Positions 6,429-13,285 of a DNA stretch of 13,285 nucleotides are shown piece after piece. Positions within the stretch are counted from its first letter, which is position 1, and the number at the start of each line of letters is the position of its first letter. The position numbers were made by a program, and so were the translations under genes. The stretch spans positions 1-13,285 of the forward strand of contig CAZPQQ010000084.1 in assembly GCA_964588665.1 (NCBI GenBank), in the 5' to 3' direction. The DNA comes from UBA2160 sp964588665. Its GTDB lineage: Bacteria > Chloroflexota > Dehalococcoidia > Lucifugimonadales > UBA1123. The notes below the pieces were generated by a model, which did no database searches, was not told the origin of the DNA, and saw only the letters and a list, made by a program, of their open reading frames with translations.

Positions 6429-8526
6429 ATGCCCGGTAAGTCAAGAATCGGAATAATACCAGGCGCGCTGGTGACTTTATTGCTCACGTTCGTGTTTGCA
6501 ATTGCTTGCAGCAGCGATTCAGAGCCGGCGCCCGCGGCTGCTCCCGCGATAGATCAGGCTCAATTGAGTCAGCTCGTGCAGGACGCCGTTAAGGCCGCTG
6601 TCCCGGCGGCGCCGGTCCGCTCGGAGCGGACCGGCGCCGGTTTCCGCCGCTGAGATCCAGCAGTTGGTCGAGACGGCTGTCAACGCCGCGGCCGCGGCGG
6701 GCACGGAACCGCCAACGGCCGCCGAGATAAGCGCGATGGTCCAAAGCGCTGTCGCGTCGGCGACGACACCTGGCGTAACGAAAGAAGAGATTCAGGACCT
6801 GGTTGTAAAAGCTGTTTCGGAATCAGCCAGTTCCGGACCGTCCCCACTCTCGACGGCAGACATCGAGGCTGTCGTCTCCAAGGCCATACTGGCGATGCCG
6901 ACGGCCTCGCCCGTGCTCGTGGAGTTGGTCGTGACCCCCACACCGGGGGCCGTACAGCCGCGCGGCACGCTGATTGTCGCCGTCAACGACGTCGGACCCG
7001 CTTCCAGCTACCGCCCCAAAGAGATGCTGTGGCCCTATAACAACAGGGCGCTCCTCCTGGGGATCAACGAGTCGGCGTTGCGTTGGGACAAAGACTTCGT
7101 CATCGTGCCCTCGTTGGCCAGCTCCTGGGTCCTGACCGCCGACGACGTCACGCTGACGATCCGCGAGGACGTGCCCTTCCACGACGCGTCGACCGGGACC
7201 GTCTCTGCCGAAGACTTCCTCTTCACCTTCGAAGACGGCAGGCTCGACGGCAACAAGAAACTCGGCGAAGTCATCAACCCGTTCTACGCGGAGATAACCG
7301 CCCCTGACTCCATGACGGTCAAGATGAACCTCAAATCGGCGAACATGAGGTGGATATCCACCCTGACCAAGCTGTTGGACGGCAACGCCCCCATTTCCAG
7401 CAAGAAGCTGTTCGATCAGCTCGGCGGCGACCAGATGAACCTAACGCCGAATGGGACGGGTCCGTTCCAGGTCATCGAGCAGATATCGGACGACTCCATC
7501 ATTCTGAATGCGTTTGTGCCGCACTGGCGACAGACCGCAGGCTTCAATAGAGTCGAGATACTGGAAGTCCCCGAAGACGCAACCAAGATCGCGATGCTCC
7601 AGACTGGTGAAGCGGACATCATCCCGGTCACCGCCAGCCAGATCGACCAGGTAGCCGCGGTGCCAAGGGCCAGGCTCATCGAGGGCCGCCAGAAGTTCGG
7701 CAGCGGCGGCGTCAACGTTTGGCTCTCAGGTCAGTATTACGCCGACACCAAGAAGGACGGCACCCCGTCCGGCAACGCGCCTGCTACCGAGCGGCCGTGG
7801 GTCGGCGACCCTGCCGATCCCGCCGACATGGCGAACGCGCGCAAGGTGCGCATGGCCATGTCCATGGCGGTTGACCGCGAGGCGATCATCGACACGATCC
7901 TCGGCGGCAGAGGCTGCCTCGCCTACGTGATCGGCATCGACTCCTGCAACCCACGTTGGAATCCCGAGTGGAAAGTGCCCACCGACCCCGACGGCGCAAT
8001 CGCGCTCCTCGCCGAGGCAGGCTATCCCGACGGATTCGAGTTCCCGTTCTTCATCCCAGTCGGATCAAACCCCGTGCTGGAAGAAGTCGGAGAAGCTCTC
8101 CTGCCCATGTGGGAAGCAATCGGCCTGACGGCCAAAGTAGAGAAGGCGGCATATCAGGCCAAGCGCCCTTCGATGCTGTCCAAGACCATCTCTGACGCAT
8201 GGATATGGAACCACAGCGACTACGGTCTTCCGATCAACGTAATTAGCGGAATCGGTTTCCAGACCGCGGACACGGTCTGGGGTCCGGGTTACACCTACGA
8301 TTTCTCCCAGGGATTTATCGACACCCTCGGCGTGGCCCTGGACCTGGACGACCAGTTCGACATCGCCATGGAATGGGAGACGAAGATGTACGAGTGGATG
8401 CCCTCCATCCAGATAGCCTCGTTCGTCAGCCCGTGGGCGATGGGTCCGAACGTGCCGAAGTGGGTCTATCCATACCACACGGGCAGTTGGCCGGACGAGC
8501 TCTTCTCAGCCGTGCCCGCCCGCTAA
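6429..8526 (+). pseudogene. ABC solute-binding lipoprotein, family 5 (oligopeptide type), frameshifted by a palindromic insertion
   Basis: An extracytoplasmic substrate-binding lipoprotein of a DppA/OppA-type uptake system, split into two frames. AGGAGG (6417-6422) precedes ATG 6429. The first frame gives a signal peptide with lipobox AIAC (Cys27) and reaches TGA at 6651-6653. The remaining frame, from about 6640 to 8526, holds the stalk and the SBP_bac_5 domain (GTLIVAVNDVGPASSYRP, NESALRWDKDFVIVPSLASSW, VPFHDASTGTVSAEDFLFTFED, ARKVRMAMSMAVDREAIIDTIL). The break is a 25-nt insertion that creates a 33-nt palindrome at 6607-6639; removing it restores one frame of about 690 residues, with the join reading PAAPVSAAEIQQLVETAV. 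Without repair the binding domain has neither signal nor ribosome site. It follows the Gfo/Idh gene, and the permease fragment upstream may be from the same system. Confidence 0.85.
6607..6639 (+). repeat. Perfect 16-bp inverted repeat with 1-nt centre, flanked by 9-nt direct repeats
   Basis: Arms 6607-6622 and 6624-6639 are exact reverse complements around a single G at 6623. The direct repeat GGCGCCGGT occurs at 6608-6616 and 6633-6641, 25 nt apart. Loss of one repeat copy plus the interval removes exactly 25 nt and restores the lipoprotein reading frame. This could be a replication-generated quasi-palindrome insertion, a reversible switch, or an assembly artefact. Confidence 0.9.
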
Positions 8527-8546
8527 TCTAGCAACAGCAAAATCAG

Positions 8547-8585
8547 CCCGGGAGGGCAATCGGGCAAGAGTCTGATCCTCCCGGG
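8547..8585 (+). terminator. Possible terminator hairpin after the binding-protein gene
   Basis: Arms 8547-8555 (CCCGGGAGG) and 8577-8585 (CCTCCCGGG) form 9 perfect pairs around a 21-nt loop, 21 nt after the stop codon. No T-run follows, so it may instead be a mRNA-stabilising hairpin. TACAAT at 8588-8593 directly after it could be a -10 for the next gene. Confidence 0.45.
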
Positions 8586-8689
8586 TCTACAATCATTCCG
8601 AACACACCTGGTTGGGCGTAAGCTGCCACATTCGGCGTCCAACCTAAGTTCACGCCGGTCGGCAGGCCGCACGTGCAAAGGAGGCAAGC

Positions 8690-9628
8690 TTGAAATTTGG
8701 CCTGAAACTACACCACTCGGGTCCCGGCGCCAGCCCGGACCATATGCTCCGTTGGGCTCGGTTCGCCGAGACCTTAGGTCTGCATTTCTTGATGACGGCC
8801 GATCACGTCGCGCTGACGCCCGATGTGTTGCCCCAATATCCCGCTCCATATTACGAGCCGTTCACGAACATGGCCTGGCTGGCCGCCCAGACCACCAAAA
8901 TCATGCTCGGCACAACCGTTATCGTCGTGCCATATCGCCACCCACTGCATCTGGCGCACATGACCGCTTGCATCGACCAGCTCAGCAACGGACGGCTGAT
9001 CTTCGGGGTCGGAGTAGGGTGGTCGGTGTCCGAGTACGAAGCGTTCGGCATTCCGATGAACAAACGCGGGGCAATGACCGACGACTACTTGGCCGCTGTT
9101 AAAACGCTGTGGACCGAGGACGTGGCCTCCTACGAGGGGCCGTTCACCAAGTTCCGCGACGTCATGCTTGCCCCGAAACCCGTGCAGAAGCCGCATCCGC
9201 CGATCTGGGTCGGAGGCAGCGGGGGTCTGGGGCGCAGGGTGCCGGGCATGGAACGGGCCGTCAAATTTGGCGGGTCATGGCATCCCCTGGGCATCCGCGC
9301 GGACTGGCTTCGAGACGAAGCGATGCCGCGAATGCGGAACATCGCCGAAGAAGCGGGGAAGCCCACCCCTCCTCTCTGCCCTCGGATATTCTGCCGCATC
9401 ACCGATTCACCGCTGCCGGAAGACGACCGCGTCGCCGGAGAGGGCACGCTGGACCAGATTCGAGCCGACCTGGACATCTTGCAGGAGCTTGGCGCTGAGT
9501 ACGTCATGTTCGACACGAAGCGAAACAACGAAACAGCCAACACGCTGAACCATTACGAAGACGCCTGGAACGTGGTCACCACCCTGGCCGAGAAGGCCAT
9601 CGACGTGGACAACGAGACCCTCCGGTAA
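8690..9628 (+). CDS. LLM-class (luciferase-like) flavin-dependent oxidoreductase
   Basis: A 312-residue TIM-barrel protein of the bacterial luciferase-like superfamily, using FMN or coenzyme F420. Family blocks are present in order: the N-terminal strand (KFGLKLHHSGPG), the WARFAETLGLHFLMTADHV helix and loop, LAAQTTKIMLGTTVIVVPYRHPLHLA, IDQLSNGRLIFGVGVGW, then GPFTKF...PKPVQKPHPPIWVGG. The start is TTG 8690: AGGAGG (8679-8684) with 5-nt spacing fixes it. It stands alone, 163 nt after the binding-protein gene and about 200 nt before the glycyl radical enzyme gene. Paralogues of this family are very numerous in SAR202-type Chloroflexota, where they are thought to attack recalcitrant organic matter; use of that here is inference. 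FMN versus F420 cannot be decided by eye. Confidence 0.92.
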   Translation: MKFGLKLHHSGPGASPDHMLRWARFAETLGLHFLMTADHVALTPDVLPQYPAPYYEPFTNMAWLAAQTTKIMLGTTVIVVPYRHPLHLAHMTACIDQLSNGRLIFGVGVGWSVSEYEAFGIPMNKRGAMTDDYLAAVKTLWTEDVASYEGPFTKFRDVMLAPKPVQKPHPPIWVGGSGGLGRRVPGMERAVKFGGSWHPLGIRADWLRDEAMPRMRNIAEEAGKPTPPLCPRIFCRITDSPLPEDDRVAGEGTLDQIRADLDILQELGAEYVMFDTKRNNETANTLNHYEDAWNVVTTLAEKAIDVDNETLR

Positions 9629-9785
9629 TCTCCACCGTTTCAGATCGATGCGCACAATAGTCGGATTTGGGGCCAGCCCAGATGGGATCGGGGTCCGGGC
9701 GCCGATGGCGTGCCCCACGTCCTAACACGAGTGTGCGCGTCGAGACGCGAGATTGAAGCGACAGCCCAAGCACCAACCCGAATGA

Positions 9786-9791
9786 TATAAT
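9786..9791 (+). promoter_or_regulatory. Probable -10 box of the glycyl radical enzyme operon
   Basis: A perfect TATAAT lies 38 nt before the GTG start at 9830. No recognisable -35 stands at the right distance, which would allow for an activator-dependent promoter. A small hairpin CGCGT-CGAG-ACGCG (9736-9749) lies upstream; its role is unclear. The rest of 9629-9829 shows no gene. Confidence 0.5.
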
Positions 9792-9829
9792 CTGTAGATC
9801 ACGATGAATTGGATCCGGGAGGCTCGCAC

Positions 9830-12118
9830 GTGGTTGTAACAACAGATGCCGTTGGCGCCCAACAACTTTGGGGCACGTTCGATGACGTTAGCGAGGGGCT
9901 TTTCGCCCAATTCCGAGACGTGCGCTACGCCCAGGGCCGGGGCATCCCGCTCGACGAGCTCGAAGCCGAGGTCGAGGAGTACCTGGCGACTCATGTCAGC
10001 CAGTCGAAAGTCCTCCGGAAGGCCAACGTCTATCGGTTGGCGGTGACTCGCGGACAGATCAGCGTGGACCCCAACGACTGGTTCGCCGACAAGCTCAACC
10101 ACGGCCACATCCTGCGCAAACTGACCAAGGGCAGCTACTACCTCGAGGTTTTCGACCGAGGGACATGGCTCGACGAGGCTGCCAAAGGACCGTTGGCCGA
10201 GGGCGCCGCCTGGTTCAAGCAAGCCGGCGAGATCGGTATGTCGAACGCCCCCACGGGCGGGCTGGACCTCGGGCACATCTCTCCCGGCTGGGAGAACATG
10301 CTGTCCGGCGGCTTGCTGGGGCTGATCGACCAGGCGCGCCAGGCGAAAGATGCGCTAGGCGAGCACGCCACCCAAGAGCAGCTCGATTTCTACGAGGCGG
10401 TCGAGATGGTCTACACCGCCACGATCGCCTTCGCGGGACGCTTGGCCGACCTGGCCGAGGACATCGCGGCCACCGACGCGGACAACGCCGAGCGCCTCGC
10501 TCTTGTCGCCACTGCGCTGCGAAGAGTCCCCGCTCAGGCGCCCGAGACGTTCCACCAGGTGCTCCAGTTCACATGGCTCATGCACGAGCTCATAGAGATG
10601 GAGGGCGAAGATGTCCGCTCGATGGGCCAATTCGATCGCATCCTATACCCCTACTACGTGGCGGACGTCGAGTCTGGCCGCCTCACCCGCGATCATGCCA
10701 AAGAGCTCATAAAGTTCTACTGGTTCAAGTGGTACTCACGCACCGAAGGCGCCGTAAACGGCAAGAATTTCGTGTTCGGAGGACAGGCGGCCGACGGGTC
10801 GATCCTTGAAAACGATCTCACCTACGTCGCCCTCGAGGCTTACGACGAGCTGTGCGTCCCCGATCCGAAGCTGTCGGTCAGGTATCTGCCCGAGCACTCG
10901 GACGAACTGTACCGGCGGGTAGCCGACATGATCCGGCGAGGTCGGAACTCCTTCGTGCTGATGAACGACGCGATTGCCGTCGAGGCGCTGGTGAAGCGAG
11001 GCAAACCCATCGAGGATGCCCGGACCTACTTGCCCATCGGCTGCTACGAGCCAGCCGTCGACGGCAAAGAAGCCGCCTGCACGATGAACACCACGATCAG
11101 CCTGGTCAAGCCTCTGGAACTGGCCCTGAACGACGGCGTCGACCCGTTGAGCGGCAAACAGATCGGCCCTCACACGGGCGACCCCAGGCAATTCGAGACC
11201 TTCGACCAGTTGATGAACGCCTACCGGGAGCAATTGGACTTCATCCTCACAACTTCGAGCAGATACATCGCCGAGGCCGAACGACAATGGCCCGAGATCA
11301 ACCCGTCGCCACTGATCGGCGGCACGATCGACGACTGCCTGGCCCGAGGCAAAGACGTTGGGCAGGGTGGGCCGGTCTACAACACGGTAGGGTTTGTGGG
11401 AGCGGGCCTGGCTAACGCCGCCGACTCTCTAACCGCTCTCAAACAGGCGGTGTACGACCAGAAGAAATTCACCATCGGAGACATCATAGACGCGATTTCG
11501 GCCGATTTCGAAGGCCACGAGAACATGCGCCTGTATCTCTTGAACCGGGCGCCGAAATGGGGCAACAACAACTCAGAGGTCGATGGAATCGCTCGGCAGG
11601 TCGCCGACCATTTCAGCGACAAGGTTCACTCGTTTACGAACGGGCGTGGCGGTGGCTCTCAGGCCGCTCTGTTTACGCTCACGTTCGCCCTGGCCTGCGG
11701 CAAGAAGACCGGCGCGCTGCCGGACGGTCGGAAGGCCCGAGAATCCCTGGCGCCTGGAGTGGGCGCTTCCTACGGCCAGGATCGCAAGGGCGTCACCGCG
11801 CTGATCGACTCGGTCTCGAAGCTGGACTTCACTGCAACTCCCAACGGGTCCGTGCTCGACGTCACGCTTCACCCGACCGCTATATCCGGTGAAGAAGGAC
11901 TCCAGGCGTTCGTCGGCCTGATCAAGACGTTCTTCGAAGAAGGCGGCTACGCGATTCAGTTCAACGTCTTCGACGTAGAGACTTTGCGAGACGCCCAAAG
12001 AAATCCGGAGAAGTATGCATCGCTCCAGATCCGCGTCACCGGATGGAGCGTCTACTTCAACGCACTGTCCCGAGAAGACCAGGACCAGTTCATCGGCAGG
12101 CTCGCCCATGGCGCCTGA
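9830..12118 (+). CDS. Glycyl radical enzyme (PFL/dehydratase superfamily) of unknown substrate
   Basis: A 762-residue oxygen-sensitive radical enzyme. Its stored glycyl radical generates a thiyl radical that starts chemistry on the substrate (dehydration, decarboxylation, C-C or C-S cleavage across the family). The catalytic Cys is Cys405 in LPIGCYEPAVDG, with the following Glu (Glu407) kept as in dehydratases and HPA decarboxylase, but Tyr replaces the usual Val of GCVEP. The radical site is Gly738 in RVTGWSVYFNALS, close to the C-terminus (FIGRLAHG). Other family blocks: GGLDLGHISPGWENML, MGQFDRILYPYYVADVESGRLT, and GRGGGSQAALFTLTFALACG with LPDGRKARESLAPGVG. The tandem Cys-Cys of pyruvate formate-lyase is absent. 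GTG 9830 is chosen because GGGAGG (9817-9822) lies 7 nt upstream; a TTG at 9809 has none. The activase gene overlaps the end. Confidence 0.93.
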   Translation: MVVTTDAVGAQQLWGTFDDVSEGLFAQFRDVRYAQGRGIPLDELEAEVEEYLATHVSQSKVLRKANVYRLAVTRGQISVDPNDWFADKLNHGHILRKLTKGSYYLEVFDRGTWLDEAAKGPLAEGAAWFKQAGEIGMSNAPTGGLDLGHISPGWENMLSGGLLGLIDQARQAKDALGEHATQEQLDFYEAVEMVYTATIAFAGRLADLAEDIAATDADNAERLALVATALRRVPAQAPETFHQVLQFTWLMHELIEMEGEDVRSMGQFDRILYPYYVADVESGRLTRDHAKELIKFYWFKWYSRTEGAVNGKNFVFGGQAADGSILENDLTYVALEAYDELCVPDPKLSVRYLPEHSDELYRRVADMIRRGRNSFVLMNDAIAVEALVKRGKPIEDARTYLPIGCYEPAVDGKEAACTMNTTISLVKPLELALNDGVDPLSGKQIGPHTGDPRQFETFDQLMNAYREQLDFILTTSSRYIAEAERQWPEINPSPLIGGTIDDCLARGKDVGQGGPVYNTVGFVGAGLANAADSLTALKQAVYDQKKFTIGDIIDAISADFEGHENMRLYLLNRAPKWGNNNSEVDGIARQVADHFSDKVHSFTNGRGGGSQAALFTLTFALACGKKTGALPDGRKARESLAPGVGASYGQDRKGVTALIDSVSKLDFTATPNGSVLDVTLHPTAISGEEGLQAFVGLIKTFFEEGGYAIQFNVFDVETLRDAQRNPEKYASLQIRVTGWSVYFNALSREDQDQFIGRLAHGA

Positions 12119-13073
12119 CCCCGTCGTGGTCGTGACCACGGATGGAGCTGTCGATACAGCAACGGGGCTGGTTTTCGACCTCAAACGATACGCCGTGCAC
12201 GACGGACCCGGCATCAGGACAACTGTGTTCCTGAAAGGGTGCAGCCTGCGATGTGTCTGGTGCCACAATCCGGAGGCCATTGGGCATCGGCCAGAAGTCT
12301 TTTTTTACCCCGATCGCTGTATTGCGTGTGGGTCGTGCGTCGAAGCCTGCCCCACGGGCGCTCAGATTCTGGCCGAAGACGGCCAACGCACCTTTGACCG
12401 CGCCGTCTGCGACCTCTCGCTGGAGTGCGTTGAGGTCTGTAACTCGACCGCTCTGATGCTCGCAGGCAAACAGATGTCAGTAAGTGACGTCATGGGCGAA
12501 GTGCGTGAGGACGCGGCGTTTTATCGGGTCTCAGGCGGCGGCGTGACGCTGTCAGGAGGCGAACCCCTCCTACAGAACGAGTTCGCGACCGCCTTGCTCA
12601 AGGCTTGCAAAGCCGAAGGCTTCCACACATCGCTCGATAGCTGCGGTCAGGTTCCGTGGAGCTTCTACGAGAGAGCCCTGCCCTACGTGGACCTGGTGCT
12701 CTACGACCTGAAGCACATCCACGCGGACAACCACAAAGAGTTCACCGGCGTATCCAACCGGCGCATCATCCAAAACCTACGCAAACTGAACGATCGCGGC
12801 ACACCGGTCGAGATACGCATGCTGATCGTGCCCACGGTCAACGACTCGGAGGAGCAGGTCGGGCAGGCAGCCGAACTCCTAGCCGGCATGGACAACATCA
12901 CCGCCGTCCGGCTCCTGGCTTACCACAGCATGGCCGCCTCCAAGTACACCAGCCTCGGAAGAGACAGCACGATGCCCGACGTCGAGTCACCAGACACAGA
13001 TGCCATGGCACGAGTCGCCGAATGGGTCCGAAGCTACGGCCTAACCGTGATCACGCCCTCGGACGACGCCTAG
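12108..13073 (+). CDS. Glycyl radical enzyme activating enzyme (radical SAM)
   Basis: A 321-residue radical SAM activase that abstracts hydrogen from the glycine of its partner. The SAM cluster motif CxxxCxxC is Cys45, Cys49, Cys52 (GCSLRCVWCHNPE). An inserted ferredoxin-like domain carries a complete cluster motif CIACGSCVEACP (Cys71, 74, 77, 81) and a degenerate second one, Cys101-x2-Ser104-x2-Cys107-x3-Cys111, in which Ser stands for the second Cys. SAM-binding GGEP is present (GGGVTLSGGEPLLQ), followed by VDLVLYDLKHIH and RMLIVPTVNDSEEQV. The ATG at 12108 overlaps the partner's last codons by 11 nt in another frame, so the two are translationally coupled; the longer frame from 12015 has non-conserved extra residues. 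Having the double-ferredoxin insertion, it is of the dehydratase/decarboxylase/lyase type, not the short PFL activase type. Confidence 0.95.
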   Translation: MAPDPVVVVTTDGAVDTATGLVFDLKRYAVHDGPGIRTTVFLKGCSLRCVWCHNPEAIGHRPEVFFYPDRCIACGSCVEACPTGAQILAEDGQRTFDRAVCDLSLECVEVCNSTALMLAGKQMSVSDVMGEVREDAAFYRVSGGGVTLSGGEPLLQNEFATALLKACKAEGFHTSLDSCGQVPWSFYERALPYVDLVLYDLKHIHADNHKEFTGVSNRRIIQNLRKLNDRGTPVEIRMLIVPTVNDSEEQVGQAAELLAGMDNITAVRLLAYHSMAASKYTSLGRDSTMPDVESPDTDAMARVAEWVRSYGLTVITPSDDA

Positions 13074-13229
13074 AGGCCTGCGGCGCGCATAATCGTTGCT
13101 CTTCGGTCCTTTTTGGGGACCCGATCATCCTTGCCGTTCTTCGATGTTGCCAGTCTGGCCCCAAAGGGCTTCCCGTGATCAGAGCCCATTGCTCACAACG
13201 CCCGAGGCGTCATTGCGCGAATTCATAAC
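13074..13229. other. Intergenic region after the activase gene
   Basis: I see no gene here on either strand. An imperfect hairpin around 13105-13130 (TCGG-TCC against GGACCCGA, with a bulge and the loop TTTTTGG) may end the glycyl radical enzyme transcript, but it has no T-run after it. Confidence 0.4.
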
Positions 13230-13285
13230 TGTGTAGACCGTCAGCGAAAGTGGGACACATTTGGGCCTGAAATTAACAGAGACTC
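13230..13285 (+). mobile_element. Possible insertion-sequence end running off the window
   Basis: From TGTGTAGACC onward (13230) the sequence reads GCGAAAGTGGGACACATTT followed by GGCCTGAAATT. Phrases of the type GAAA-TGGGACAC are typical of the ends of IS21-like elements. The window ends before any transposase could appear, so this is recognition of style only. Confidence 0.3.

Noticed and set aside
8523..8849. Minus-strand frame of 108 codons between the binding protein and the LLM gene
   Set aside because: Overlaps the LLM start region, Arg/Pro-rich, no ribosome binding site, no family resemblance.
12015..12107. Longer N-terminus of the activase from ATG 12015
   Set aside because: The extra 31 residues are Ser/Arg-rich out-of-frame translation of the glycyl radical enzyme C-terminus; ATG 12108 gives a normal length and coupled start.
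11573..12280. Minus-strand frame of 235 codons opposite the glycyl radical enzyme and activase
   Set aside because: Shadow of two confident genes; low-complexity composition of antisense GC-rich coding DNA.
1..13285. CRISPR array, tRNA or rRNA genes
   Set aside because: I found no regularly spaced repeats and no cloverleaf or rRNA-like sequence.

Overview
The window is GC-rich, densely packed bacterial DNA. Its gene content is a split-barrel flavin protein, a GatA-like amidase, a GNAT enzyme, a thiolase-fold protein paired with a DUF35 zinc-ribbon/OB-fold protein, a Gfo/Idh/MocA oxidoreductase, an oligopeptide-type ABC binding lipoprotein with a long Ala-rich stalk, a luciferase-like flavin oxidoreductase, and a glycyl radical enzyme with its activase. 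This mix, with -10 boxes close to TATAAT or TACAAT, would fit an uncultured Chloroflexota lineage (Dehalococcoidia/SAR202-like). That placement is inference from gene content, not a marker-gene result. The glycyl radical enzyme implies at least periodic anoxia.

Layout. 88-525 (-): PNPOx-like protein, divergent from the amidase at 619-1971 (+). 2002-2544 (-): GNAT acetyltransferase, convergent with the amidase and divergent from the next unit. 2698-4307 (+): a thiolase-fold gene followed by a DUF35 gene, closed by a strong intrinsic terminator at 4353-4387. 4547-4711: a 54-codon small gene with a perfect Shine-Dalgarno. 4762-5312: a rearranged locus in which an orphan promoter and start codon run into an IS21-like terminal sequence and then the C-terminal half of a DppC/OppC-type permease. 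5325-6356: Gfo/Idh/MocA oxidoreductase. 6429-8526: family 5 solute-binding lipoprotein, out of frame because of a 25-nt palindromic insertion. 8690-9628: LLM-class oxidoreductase. 9830-12118 and 12108-13073: glycyl radical enzyme and overlapping activating enzyme. The last ~55 bases look like another insertion-sequence end.

The most striking observation is in the thiolase-fold gene. Read from 2698 it has two in-frame UGA codons (3535-3537 and 3790-3792), and thiolase-like sequence continues in the same frame through both to a TAA at 3847-3849, giving a normal 383-residue length. The first UGA replaces the Cys of the family's (H/Y)DC(F/Y) motif and the second falls at the CxG-motif position, so both lie at catalytic-pocket positions. 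Each is followed at the right distance by a hairpin resembling a bacterial SECIS element. The usual nucleophilic Cys of the CxS motif is absent. The simplest hypothesis is a two-selenocysteine thiolase-fold enzyme working with a DUF35 partner. The main alternative is a pseudogene with two nonsense mutations.
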